NCBI GenBank assembly: GCA_010202265.1
Contig: CP047918.1
Coordinates: forward strand, 1 to 64,000
From: Candidatus Saccharibacteria bacterium oral taxon 955
Lineage (GTDB): Bacteria; Patescibacteriota; Saccharimonadia; Saccharimonadales; Saccharimonadaceae
Length of the DNA: 64,000 nt
Reading direction: 5' to 3'
The notes below the pieces were generated by a model that was given only the letters and a program-made list of their open reading frames with translations, was not told where the DNA came from and did not search any database. Made by a program: the position numbers and the translations under genes. This document shows, piece after piece, positions 42,977-51,729 of the stretch (positions within the stretch are counted from its first letter, which is position 1; each line of letters starts with the position of its first letter).

Positions 42977-43887
42977 GATTTCGCTTCCTTTTTAGTCGTC
43001 TTTTTGGTGGTTCGTTTTTTGGCAGGCTTACTTTTTGCTGTTTGCTCGCTTTTGGAATTTTTCTTAGCAGTCTTTTTGACGGTTTCTTTAGTTTTCTTCG
43101 TTTTCTCTAGTTTGTCGGACTTTTTCTGCGCACGCTTATGGCTCAATGGGATTTTAACTAATTTATCACTAGTCTTGGTGTTGGCGCGAACTTGGGTGTC
43201 GCTGGCAATTTTCCCATCTAGCATATTGATAACGCGACTAGCGTAGCTGGTGAGGTTGGGGTTATGGGTCACCATTATGATGGTGTTACCTTTTTTGTGA
43301 AGCTCGGCCAGTTCTTCCATGATTACATGGCTACTGCGAGAGTCGAGGTTGCCAGTCGGTTCGTCGGCGAGGATTATGCTCGGCTCATTCACGAGGGCAC
43401 GAGCGATTGCGACACGTTGCATTTGGCCACCTGATAGTTGCCAGGGCATGTAGTATTCACGCTCCTGGAGATGAAATGTCTTTAGGATGTTGCTCGCACG
43501 CTCGAGTCGTTTGGTACGAGAGAGGCCTTTATATGTGAGGGGGAGGGCGACGTTTTCTAGAATAGTTAAGCGGTTGATTAGGTTGAAGCTTTGAAATACG
43601 ATACCGATCTGATTTGAGCGCACCTTTGCCTGTTGTTTACTCGATAGGCGGTGGACAAGCTTACCATTAAGGAGGTACTCTCCCTCATCAGCACGATCTA
43701 AGAGGCCGATGATATTTAAAAGGGTGGTTTTGCCACACCCGCTGGGGCCCATTACTGCGATAAACTCACCTTGCTCAATTTTGAGAGTCACTTCATCGAG
43801 TGCGTTAAGAGCGGCATCACCGCGTCCATACTGTTTGGTGAGCTTTTTTAAATGAATGACTGGTGTTGGTGTGGTGGACTTTGCCAT
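42973..43887 (-). CDS. MacB-type ABC ATPase with Lys-rich C-terminal tail
   Basis: The 304-residue protein comprises an ABC domain (about 8-235) with Walker [11 protein letters not shown]-loop, signature LSGGQMQR and Walker [12 protein letters not shown], as in MacB/LolD. The last 65 residues are a low-complexity Lys/Thr/Ser tail (for example KKTAKKNSK), unlike normal MacB ATPases and like histone H1-type tails. ATG 43887 is chosen over an in-frame codon 39 bases earlier, since TATAAT lies nine bases before it. Confidence 0.9.
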   Translation of the reverse strand: MAKSTTPTPVIHLKKLTKQYGRGDAALNALDEVTLKIEQGEFIAVMGPSGCGKTTLLNIIGLLDRADEGEYLLNGKLVHRLSSKQQAKVRSNQIGIVFQSFNLINRLTILENVALPLTYKGLSRTKRLERASNILKTFHLQEREYYMPWQLSGGQMQRVAIARALVNEPSIILADEPTGNLDSRSSHVIMEELAELHKKGNTIIMVTHNPNLTSYASRVINMLDGKIASDTQVRANTKTSDKLVKIPLSHKRAQKKSDKLEKTKKTKETVKKTAKKNSKSEQTAKSKPAKKRTTKKTTKKEAKS

Positions 43888-44018
43888 GTCTAATCTATTA
43901 TAGTCAGGTGTTATGGCATAAAGCAACAGATATAAAATGTATAAAATACAACTTTTCTATTATAAACACAAGAGTGATGGGCCATGGGTTTAGAAAATTG
44001 ATATAATATGTGGTGTAC

Positions 44019-44110
44019 GGAGAGGTGACCGAGTGGTTGAAGGTGCATGCCTGGAACGCGTGTGTACTCAGCAATGAGTACCGAGGGTTCGAATCCCTCT
44101 CTCTCCGCCA
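44019..44110 (+). tRNA. tRNA-Ser(GGA)
   Basis: Acceptor GGAGAGG pairs with TCTCTCC (one G-U), discriminator G, encoded CCA. The anticodon loop CTGGAAC gives GGA. A long variable arm (TACTCAGCAATGAGTA) is present. TATAAT lies about 10 bp upstream. Confidence 0.95.
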
Positions 44111-44196
44111 TGAGGTTTAGTTATGTAGCTCTTGTCGTGATCAGACACTATACTTTTGAATAGTACTCTCCTAAGAGTTTTTGTTTTATGGGTTTA

Positions 44197-44225
44197 TTGA
44201 CCGATATTATGGAGCGATGCATAAT
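44197..44225 (+). promoter_or_regulatory. Promoter of the 81-residue protein gene
   Basis: TTGACC (44197-44202) and CATAAT (44220-44225) are 17 bp apart. It gives a leader of about 25 nt with GGGGAGGTGAC directly before the ATG, and excludes an upstream in-frame start at 44188. Confidence 0.7.
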
Positions 44226-44256
44226 AGGTGGGCTGTTTAATTTTTGGGGAGGTGAC

Positions 44257-44502
44257 ATGGGAAAAAGAGAACCGTTAAAGGCGGGTGAGAGGTGTGAGGT
44301 AGAGACTGAGGAGCAGGCGAGGTGGTATAAAACGGTTCTAGAGTTTGCTCGGACTGCGTTTAATGGCACGTATCCTGATGCAGTAACCTATGTCAATGTA
44401 GGCTATGACGCAGAAGAAGAGTTTCCTAGAGCCAGCTGGGATACTATTCATCTGGCGGTTAGTCAGGCGCGTCGAGAACTGGGCGAGGAACTCGAAGAAT
44501 AA
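44257..44502 (+). CDS. Small acidic protein of unknown function
   Basis: I do not recognise this 81-residue soluble protein. It is acidic, with helical segments and ends REELGEELEE-like. A strong Shine-Dalgarno sequence (GGGGAGG) and a promoter upstream support ATG 44257. It may be expressed together with the next small gene, 101 bp downstream. Confidence 0.6.
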   Translation: MGKREPLKAGERCEVETEEQARWYKTVLEFARTAFNGTYPDAVTYVNVGYDAEEEFPRASWDTIHLAVSQARRELGEELEE

Positions 44503-44603
44503 CTCTTCATCGACTAATCAGTAGATAATATTAGGTAGATTCACGTCTACATCTGCAGTTTAGCCAGTGATGAGAACTTAAATCACATTAAAGGAGTTGG
44601 TCT

Positions 44604-44894
44604 ATGAAAGACATTTTAGCTAGCAAGAGGTCGCGAGAGATTTTCACACGAGAGTGTCCTATGCTGTTCGGTCTTAGTAATCAGGTTTTTCTACCTACTG
44701 ACGCGAAGCTTGATGGACAGGTGTCGCAAGCTATTGAAGAGGTGTTAGATGAGAACGACGGTATTTTGGATTGGCACTTACTCCATGATGCTGTTTCTGA
44801 GCGTACGGGGGTGGCTCAAGACCGTATTACCAGCCTTGCCCTGGCTCTAACTTGCTTTACCGAAGGCTGGCAGTGCAGTAAGCGTGAGGACTAG
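44604..44894 (+). CDS. Small protein of unknown function
   Basis: This 96-residue protein has no recognised domain. It is predicted soluble, with helical C-terminal half and two Cys in the last 20 residues. AAAGGAG lies eight bases before the ATG. The pair with the 44257 gene suggests a small lineage-specific operon, function unknown. Confidence 0.6.
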   Translation: MKDILASKRSREIFTRECPMLFGLSNQVFLPTDAKLDGQVSQAIEEVLDENDGILDWHLLHDAVSERTGVAQDRITSLALALTCFTEGWQCSKRED

Positions 44895-44940
44895 CTGTTT
44901 CTGAATAGCTATCTAAAGAGCGGGTGGGGCTGTAGAAAAT

Positions 44941-45576
44941 TTAGCTTGCGTCAGCAATTTTCTCTAACTCGCTACGCAATGAGCCTGGACCATCAATTAG
45001 TATGCGTTCAAACCCAAGTCGCTTATATTTGCCGGTTTCGTCTGGAGAGTTGTCTAGTAAAATGGCGTCTCGATAGCTCCAGTCGTGGTCAGATAGGTAT
45101 TTGTCAAAGAATAGTATTTGATCGCTAGGTAGCTTATCGTCTTTTAGGTAGCCTATTTGGCAAGAGTCGATTATATCATCAAATATTTTCTTAAGACTCA
45201 TCGCGGGTACGGTGTAGCGGGAAAATGTATCCATATTGTCGGTTGCAATAACAACCTTTATGCCTAGTTTTTGAATCCTGGCGATGATTTGCGGTAGGTT
45301 GTCGATGCAAAAGCGCATATTTTCACAGCTTATCTTTAATTCCTGCTCAAGTAGGGAGCGATCTAGACCGGTGTCCCGGTTCATTTGATCCAACACCTCT
45401 TTTGTGGATAATTTTCCCCTCATCCACGGGTCTAGTAGGTCGCGATTATCTATAAACAGCCATTTTCTTATGATTGACCAGTAGGTGCTATTTGGGTGTT
45501 TTTTATCTTGTAGCTGTTCCCAAAATAAACCATAGGAAAGGGTCTTGCTCCAGTCTATAAAAACTACTTTTTTCAT
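44941..45576 (-). CDS. HAD-superfamily hydrolase-like protein
   Basis: The 211 residues follow the HAD fold: motif I FIDWSKT, motif II VIATDNMD, a Lys-containing motif III and motif IV LLDNSPDE. In motif I the second Asp of DxDxT is replaced by Ser (D8, S10). That Asp is the usual general acid of phosphatases, so the protein may be a weak phosphatase or use another chemistry. GAGGG lies nine bases before the ATG. Neighbours give no substrate hint. Confidence 0.78.
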   Translation of the reverse strand: MKKVVFIDWSKTLSYGLFWEQLQDKKHPNSTYWSIIRKWLFIDNRDLLDPWMRGKLSTKEVLDQMNRDTGLDRSLLEQELKISCENMRFCIDNLPQIIARIQKLGIKVVIATDNMDTFSRYTVPAMSLKKIFDDIIDSCQIGYLKDDKLPSDQILFFDKYLSDHDWSYRDAILLDNSPDETGKYKRLGFERILIDGPGSLRSELEKIADAS

Positions 45577-45618
45577 GCATTACTACCCTCGGTGATAGGT
45601 GCCTAATTATACCTTGGG

Positions 45619-46827
45619 TTACCGTAGCCCAAGTATACTTCTGAGAGATAGCTTTTGGTTGTATTCAAGTGCTCCGTATCGAAAGGCGCGTACCGCCAGA
45701 GCGAGAACGATTATAGTAGAGGTGATTAAGATAGGAATTGCTAGTAAAATCTCCCACGTATAGAGGTTGCCAACCGCATTACGCAGTAGGAGTGGAATCG
45801 GTGCCGTGAACGGAAATAAGCTCATGAAATGGACGAATGGACTGTCGGGCATAGAAACGAATAGGCTGGCTGCGTAGAGTGGTGCAAATATTAACATAAA
45901 GACTATGCCGATAAATTGTCCCGCCTCTTTGGCAGTTGGTACTGATGAGCCGATGAGGACAAGTAGGCCAGTAAACAATAGAAAGCTGAGCGTAAAGATT
46001 ACCGCTCCGACGCTAATACGCGTCCAGTCGACTGGGATGCTTGATAGGTCAATCGCAGGCAGGTGGAGTTGTTCGCGGAACAAGAAGTAGCCCAGTAGCG
46101 CCGGTGCCACGATAATTATTCCCTGCAAAAGGGCAAGCAGAACAAGGGAAATGATCTTTCCGACAATAAGGGTGCGCGCTTCTATAGAGGTGAGAATCAT
46201 CTCGATTACACGATTTTCTTTTTCTTCCGTTGTGCTGACGAGCATCTGGTTACCAAAAAAGGCAATTAACAGGTAAAAAAGAACTAGGAATATAGCTGGA
46301 AATATCATCTGTTGCATCGGGTCGTACACCTTGCCATCACGGTAGGTTGTGACGGTTGTTTGGGTTGAACCTTTAATCACAGAGCTTACCTGAGGTGAAA
46401 CCGTACTTTGTACGGAGTTGGTGATTAGCGCCTTTGCAACACTCCCGTACCTACCGTTGTTAAATATACCAGTGTCTTTGCCATAGACCTCAACAGGCTG
46501 TTTTGCTATGTCGACAGGGTAGTAGATGTACCCGTCGATCGCACCCGACTTCACAGCTTCAATTCCTTGTTGTTTTGTCGTGTATGTAGTAGCCTTTAGA
46601 GACTTGATCATGTCGGGATTGACGAGGTGCGACTCATCGGTGATCGCCAAGCTGAATTGCTGTTTCTCTAGGTCCTTGACAGCATCGTTAGTTGATTTAT
46701 TTGACATGAAGATAATGCCAAATAGAACTACCATCATAAGCGGAAAGCCGATAGCCATCAGCCAAAATGATTTCTTTTTAAGTGTACGAACGACCTCGAA
46801 TCGTATAACGGTTCCTAGATTATGCAT
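45619..46827 (-). CDS. ABC-2 type transporter permease (NatB-like)
   Basis: The 402-residue permease has an N-terminal helix (about 20-40), an external domain of about 130 residues, and five to six C-terminal helices with MILTSIEARTLIVGKI. This is the NatB/YhaP pattern of Na+ or drug exporters. ATG 46827 is preceded by GAGGAGG eight bases upstream and lies 8 bp inside the ATPase gene, so the pair is co-translated. Confidence 0.85.
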   Translation of the reverse strand: MHNLGTVIRFEVVRTLKKKSFWLMAIGFPLMMVVLFGIIFMSNKSTNDAVKDLEKQQFSLAITDESHLVNPDMIKSLKATTYTTKQQGIEAVKSGAIDGYIYYPVDIAKQPVEVYGKDTGIFNNGRYGSVAKALITNSVQSTVSPQVSSVIKGSTQTTVTTYRDGKVYDPMQQMIFPAIFLVLFYLLIAFFGNQMLVSTTEEKENRVIEMILTSIEARTLIVGKIISLVLLALLQGIIIVAPALLGYFLFREQLHLPAIDLSSIPVDWTRISVGAVIFTLSFLLFTGLLVLIGSSVPTAKEAGQFIGIVFMLIFAPLYAASLFVSMPDSPFVHFMSLFPFTAPIPLLLRNAVGNLYTWEILLAIPILITSTIIVLALAVRAFRYGALEYNQKLSLRSILGLR

Positions 46828-47569
46828 TTTGTTGAGCCTCCTCTGTATCATTTTCACTGCCGTATACTTCTAGGAAAATGTCATCAAGTGACTTACCTCC
46901 AAACTTTTTCTTGACATCTGCTACCGTACCGTAGGCATAAGACGTACCGTCTTTGAGGAGGATAATGCGGTCGCATAGACGTTCTACCTCCTCCATCTGA
47001 TGGGTAATCATTACAACAGTTGCGCCTTTTTGCTGGTATTCCTCGATTATATCCATCAACAATCTGCGGTTGACTGGGTCGAAGCCTTTTGTTGGCTCGT
47101 CTAAGATCAATAGCTCAGGGTCGTTCATAACGGTAATGCCGAGCTGGATTTTTTGTTGTTGACCGCCAGAAAGTTTATCGAGACGAACATTTGCCTTATC
47201 CTCAAGCTTAACCCTACGCAGAAACTCTTTCGCTTCTTTTAGGGCCTCATCGCGCGCCATACCCTTTAATTGCCCAAAGTAAATCATGACATCAATCACG
47301 GACTCTTTTTTGTATAGGCCACGTTCTTCGGGGAGGTAGCCAAGTTTTATGCCTCCAGAGACAGAATATGGCTTACCGTCTATTAGTAGTTCACCGCTTG
47401 TCGGCGGATATATACCCAGCAGAGCACGGATAGTAGTGGTTTTACCAGAGCCGTTGCTACCGAGAAAACCAAAGGTTTCTCCGCGTTTGACTGTAAATGA
47501 GAGGTTGTTGATGACTTTAGTTTTACCAAATGTCATAACAAAATCTTTGATGGTAATAATATCTGACAT
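46820..47569 (-). CDS. ABC-2 type transporter ATPase (NatA-like)
   Basis: This 249-residue ABC ATPase has Walker A GSNGSGKTTT, signature LSGGQQQK, Walker B LLILDEPTKGFDP and a His switch MITHQ, as in NatA-like partners of ABC-2 permeases. ATG 47569 is chosen because TATCAT on the minus strand ends seven bases upstream; a longer frame would add 30 residues lacking family similarity. A two-gene operon with the permease. Confidence 0.9.
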   Translation of the reverse strand: MSDIITIKDFVMTFGKTKVINNLSFTVKRGETFGFLGSNGSGKTTTIRALLGIYPPTSGELLIDGKPYSVSGGIKLGYLPEERGLYKKESVIDVMIYFGQLKGMARDEALKEAKEFLRRVKLEDKANVRLDKLSGGQQQKIQLGITVMNDPELLILDEPTKGFDPVNRRLLMDIIEEYQQKGATVVMITHQMEEVERLCDRIILLKDGTSYAYGTVADVKKKFGGKSLDDIFLEVYGSENDTEEAQQNA

Positions 47570-47678
47570 ACTATTTATGATACTACACCCAAGGTTAAGC
47601 AGGATAGGTCTAGAGGGGCGTCGTATAGGGTTCGGTGGTGGCGTGATGTATATTGTCAAAAATACACGATAAAATGAC

Positions 47679-47732
47679 TTGAAATCACTACATATAGTGT
47701 TTATGATTATATATAGACGCTACATATGTAGT
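47679..47732 (+). promoter_or_regulatory. nrd promoter with two NrdR-box-like operators
   Basis: TTGAAA (47679-47684) and TATGAT (47702-47707) are 17 bp apart. The 16-bp element TCACTACATATAGTGT (47685-47700) fills the spacer and matches 14 of 16 bases of the NrdR-box pattern ACACTATATATAGTGT. A weaker copy, ACGCTACATATGTAGT (47717-47732, 11 of 16), lies 32 bp downstream, three helical turns. NrdR represses ribonucleotide reductase genes when dATP is high. A leader of about 165 nt separates it from nrdA. Confidence 0.72.
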
Positions 47733-47877
47733 AGTTCACAAAAATAGACACCACTGCAAGATTATCGCGAAACTAGACTCACCACGCTAGTGGCGGTTTT
47801 CTTGTAAGCACATTTTTTGGGAGGTGCTGTGGTAGAAGAGGCATTGCCAAACATAAAATTAATAGGGGGTAAAAAGG

Positions 47878-50281
47878 ATGAGCGATATTCATGTAGTCAA
47901 ACGCGACGGTACCCGTGAGTTATTTGACGCAAACAAGATAAACCTCGCTTTGGTAAGGGCGTCCGAAGGGTTGCCAGATCAAATTTCAAAGGTTGTTCAG
48001 GTGGCAACAGAGCTGCAGCTGACACTGTTTGATGGAATTACGACCGAGCAGCTAGATGAGGCGGTGATCCATACGGCACTTCAGAATGTGAAGGATGATC
48101 CTGATTTTGATACGATCGCTGCTAGACTTCTATTAAAGAATATCTACAAGAATATACTTGGTGACTATAAGGATGAAGCTGAGCTCAAAAAACTACACGC
48201 AAAGCATTTTCCTACATATATGAAGCAAGCGGTAAAAGACGGTCTGCTTGATAAGCGTATGGCGGATACGAAACTATTTGACCTAAAGAAACTTGCCGAG
48301 GCGCTCGACCCAAGTCGTGACAATTTGTCTAAGTATCTTGGGGTGATCACTAACAAAAATCGATATGCACTACGCAAACAAAACGGTGAACCGATTGAGA
48401 CTCCACAATATACACATATGAGGATTGCGATGGGGTTATCGTTTAACGAAAAAGATCCGACAGCGACTGCTCTAGATTTTTATGAGCATATGAGCAAGCT
48501 AGACTACCTACCTGGTGGTTCAACACGTGTAAACGCTGGTGGCTCTTTCCCTCAGCTGTCGAACTGTTTTGTGATTGATGTTGAAGATGATATGGAGTCA
48601 ATTGCCAAGTCGATTCGTGACACTATGTGGATTGCTAAGGGACGGGCGGTATTGGTATCAGTATGACTAAGCTTCGTGCGGCTGGTAGTCCAGTAAAGAC
48701 TACCAACACAGTCTCTACTGGTCCACTGCCATTCATGAAAATGATTGATACGGCGCTTTTTGCGGTCAGTCGTAAGGGTAAAAAAGCTGGTGCTGCCGCT
48801 CTTTATATGGAAAACTGGCATATAAATTTCCCACAGTTTATGGATCTACGCGAAAACAACGGCGACCCATACTATCGTACGCGTTTTGCAAATATCGCTG
48901 TTTATCTATCAGATGAGTTCATGAAGCGTGTTCAAAATGAGCAGGATTGGTATATGTTTGACCCAGCCGAGACGCCTGATTTGACCGAATTATATGGCGA
49001 GGCGTTTAGTAAGCGATATGCCGAATATGTCGAGATGGCGGAGGCTGGAAAGCTTCGGACGTTTGAAAAGACACCAGCTCGTCAGCAGTGGCGACAGATA
49101 TTAATTCGTCTCCAGGCTTCGAGCCACCCGTGGATTACTTGGAAAGACTCAATCAATTTGCGTGCGCTAAACAACAATGTCAGTACGATTCACTCGTCAA
49201 ACCTCTGTACAGAGATCACGCTTCCAAACGACGCCAAGAACATATCAGTCTGTAACCTCATCAGCATTAACCTCAGCGCTCACCTGGATATAACCACAAA
49301 GGAGTGGGATTGGAAGCGACTCGAGAGTGCCACTCGTAGCGCAATTCGTCAGCTCGATAACCTCTGTGATATAACTGATACGCCGATTCCAGAAGCTCTT
49401 AATTCGATTAATACGACTCGTGCGCTGGGGCTTGGTATTATGGGCTTTACGGATATTGTCGAAAAACTTGGCTATAGCTATGAGTCAGAAGAAGCTTATG
49501 ACACGATTGATCAGCTAGCTGAGTTTATCAGCTACTATGCGATTGATGAGTCGGCAAATCTCGCACGAACAAGAGGTAGTTATCCTGATTTCAAGGGTAG
49601 CGGTTGGAGCAGAGGTATCCTTCCGATTGATCTGCTGGATACTCAGGAAAAGACCGTAACGTCAGTGTTGATGTTACGCGCAAAGCGCGCCTAGATTGGG
49701 AGGCACTTCGCAAAAAAGTTAAAAAAGGTATGCGTAATGCAACTCTAATGGCAATTGCGCCAACTGCAAATATTGCTCATGTTGCTGGAACAACTCCAGG
49801 CATAGATCCGCAGTTTGGGCAGATATTTAGCCGCAGCACTCTGAACGGTAAGTTTCTCGAGGTGAATGCTAATTTGGTTCGTGATCTTAAGGAACTCAAC
49901 CTTTGGGATGAGGTCAAAGAACAGCTCCTAGTCGAACAGGGTGACCTTACGAATATTGATGTTGTACCGCAAAGGCTAAAAGATATATACAAGACCTGTT
50001 TCCAGTTGTCACCACTTGCGTTTATAGAGGTGGCAGCCAGGGCGCAGAAGTGGGTTGACCAGGCGATTAGCCGTAATATGTACCTAGAGAGTCGTAGCAT
50101 TGATGACATGGAGCATGTTTATATGGAGGCTTGGAAGCGCGGCCTCAAGACAACTTATTACCTACATATGAAGCCACGGCATCAGGCAGAGCAAAGTACT
50201 GTGAAAGTGAACAAAACCGAAGATATCGCAAAAACTAGTGGCAAAAAAGTAGGCTTTGGATTTGCCAAGAAGCAGGTTTAA
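47878..50281 (+). pseudogene. nrdA: Ribonucleotide reductase alpha subunit NrdA, interrupted by two single-base deletions
   Basis: NrdA reduces ribonucleotides to deoxyribonucleotides. Three frames together give one protein of about 800 residues. Frame 1 (47878-48666) has an ATP-cone (about 1-90) and Cys in LSNCFVID. Frame 2 (48663-49694) has the catalytic NLCTEI and SVCNLISINL. Frame 3 (49730-50281) has the radical-transfer tyrosines in TTYYLHMKP. The shift near 48639 restores GTGGIGISMTKLR if one G is added to GGG. The shift near 49650 restores DRNVSVDVTRKARLDWE if one A is added to AAAA. The C-terminal Cys tail is not fused but encoded by the next small gene. As assembled the gene is broken; homopolymer sequencing error is likely. 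Confidence 0.88.
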
Positions 50282-50297
50282 GTAAAGGGGGTGATTA

Positions 50298-50471
50298 ATG
50301 AACGCATCAACCATTATCAATGACAATATGACGCTTGAAGAAAAGTTACAGGCTATTTCTGATGCAATGGAGCAGGCGCAAACTACGGCTAACGAAGAAG
50401 CAAAAAAGCGTGGCGAAGTGGCGGCTCCGATAGACCCAGCCGACCTCACGATGTGCGAGGGCTGTCAGTAG
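50298..50471 (+). CDS. 57-residue Cys-x-x-Cys peptide, candidate detached redox tail of NrdA
   Basis: This gene between nrdA and nrdB encodes a helical, charged peptide of 57 residues ending PADLTMCEGCQ. The C-terminal tail of class I NrdA proteins carries such a Cys pair, which re-reduces the active site; here NrdA ends without it. The frame differs from nrdA, an in-frame TGA lies just upstream, and AGGGGGTG precedes the ATG, so this looks like a real separate gene. A function as an in-trans redox tail is inferred. Confidence 0.7.
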   Translation: MNASTIINDNMTLEEKLQAISDAMEQAQTTANEEAKKRGEVAAPIDPADLTMCEGCQ

Positions 50472-50516
50472 TTGTTCGGCTTATAGAACGTAAATAATTA
50501 AATAAAAGGAGTTATT

Positions 50517-51548
50517 ATGGCAGGAATTTTGGGTGCAGGTGTTCAGGACGGACTACTGCTTAAACCAATTAAATACCAGTGGGCGATGGATTTGTATGAC
50601 CAGGCGGTCGCAAACACGTGGTTTCCAAACGAGATTCAGCTTGCACAGGATCTAGCTGATTGGGACAAAATGAGCGACGAGGAGCGTCACGCGGTAACGT
50701 TCCTGATGAGCTACTTCAACCCAAATGAGCTACTTGTAAATAAGGCGCTTGCCTTTGGTGTCTATCCATATGTCAACGCCGCTGAGACGCATCTATATTT
50801 AGCAAAACAGATGTGGGAAGAGGCGAACCACTGCATGGCGTTTGAGTATGTGCTTGATACTTTCCCAATTGATCGCGATGCAGCTTATAGTGCGCATATT
50901 GACGTGCCGGTAATGGCGCGCAAAGAGGAGTTTGAGACCAAATTTATCAAGCGCATGACCGAAGATACGATGGATATCACTACCACCGAAGGTAAGAAGG
51001 ATTTTATTCGCAACCTGATCGCTTATAATATCATCCTTGAGGGAATCTGGTTCTATTCTGGATTTATGGTGGCACTTAGTTTCCGACAGAGAAATCTCCT
51101 ACGCAACTTTGGTTCTTTGATAGACTGGATTGTTCGCGACGAGAGTCTCCATCTCAAGTTCGGGATCAACCTCATTCTGACTACAATTGAAGAAAACGAG
51201 GACCTTCAGGACCCAGAGTTTGCGGCCGAGATCCGTCAGATGATTCTAGACGCTGTGGCGATGGAAGAGGAGTACAACAAGGTTCTGTTGCCAAATGGTA
51301 TCCTCGGTCTAAACGCAGACTATATTAACCAGTACGTCAAGTACCTAACTGATCGCCGTCTCGAAGAGCTTGGTTTTGAGCCTGAGTACAATGTCAGCAA
51401 CCCAGCAAAATGGATGGCAGCAGCGAATGATACGTACGAGCTTGTGAATTTCTTTGAAAGTACAAATACAAGCTACGAGGTAAATGCAGGGAACGCTGAG
51501 GCGAAAATCGCCAACGGCCAAAACGAAACCAACAAAGACGACAAATAA
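50517..51548 (+). CDS. nrdB: Ribonucleotide reductase beta subunit NrdB, Tyr-less (class Ic-like)
   Basis: NrdB generates the radical or metal oxidant used by NrdA. The 343-residue helical protein has metal ligands E71, E102, H105 (in EANH), E175 (LEGIWFY), E209 and H212 (RDESLH). The usual radical Tyr, four residues after the first His, is Phe109. The first ligand is Glu rather than Asp. Both traits match class Ic proteins such as that of Chlamydia, which use a Mn/Fe cofactor. AAAGGAG lies six bases before the ATG, and a terminator follows. Confidence 0.93.
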   Translation: MAGILGAGVQDGLLLKPIKYQWAMDLYDQAVANTWFPNEIQLAQDLADWDKMSDEERHAVTFLMSYFNPNELLVNKALAFGVYPYVNAAETHLYLAKQMWEEANHCMAFEYVLDTFPIDRDAAYSAHIDVPVMARKEEFETKFIKRMTEDTMDITTTEGKKDFIRNLIAYNIILEGIWFYSGFMVALSFRQRNLLRNFGSLIDWIVRDESLHLKFGINLILTTIEENEDLQDPEFAAEIRQMILDAVAMEEEYNKVLLPNGILGLNADYINQYVKYLTDRRLEELGFEPEYNVSNPAKWMAAANDTYELVNFFESTNTSYEVNAGNAEAKIANGQNETNKDDK

Positions 51549-51562
51549 CCATCAACTGCGAG

Positions 51563-51595
51563 CCGGCCTATTTTCGGGGGACAATAGGCCGGTTT
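51563..51595 (+). terminator. Terminator of the nrd operon
   Basis: A perfect 10-bp stem, CCGGCCTATT and AATAGGCCGG, with a 10-base loop and TTT after it, 15 bp after the nrdB stop. Confidence 0.82.
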
Positions 51596-51619
51596 ACGAG
51601 GTTAGTCAGAATGATTAAC

Positions 51620-51729
51620 GATAGTGTTCGTTGTATTTTTGACTACTTACACTATCAGTTGAGTGTAAAATACAACATAGCACGCTATATCTAGCGTATG
51701 TTGTATTTTTTGTGCTATAATGAAATCCC
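51620..51729 (+). repeat. Nested, mutually exclusive inverted repeats upstream of pyrG
   Basis: Three arms can pair in two ways. GTTGTATTTT (51630-51639) pairs with AAAATACAAC (51667-51676). The same second arm, extended to AAAATACAACATA (51667-51679), pairs with TATGTTGTATTTT (51697-51709), enclosing a CGCTA/TAGCG inner stem and ending in six Ts. A further pair, GATAGTGT and ACACTATC, overlaps the first arm (51620-51627 and 51649-51656). A TGC-extended TATAAT for pyrG lies at 51716-51721. Confidence 0.6.

Noticed and set aside
48630-48670. Programmed -1 frameshift in nrdA at the first break
   Set aside because: The site GCT AAG GGA lacks a slippery heptamer and the AAG codon could not re-pair after a -1 slip, so a missing base is simpler.
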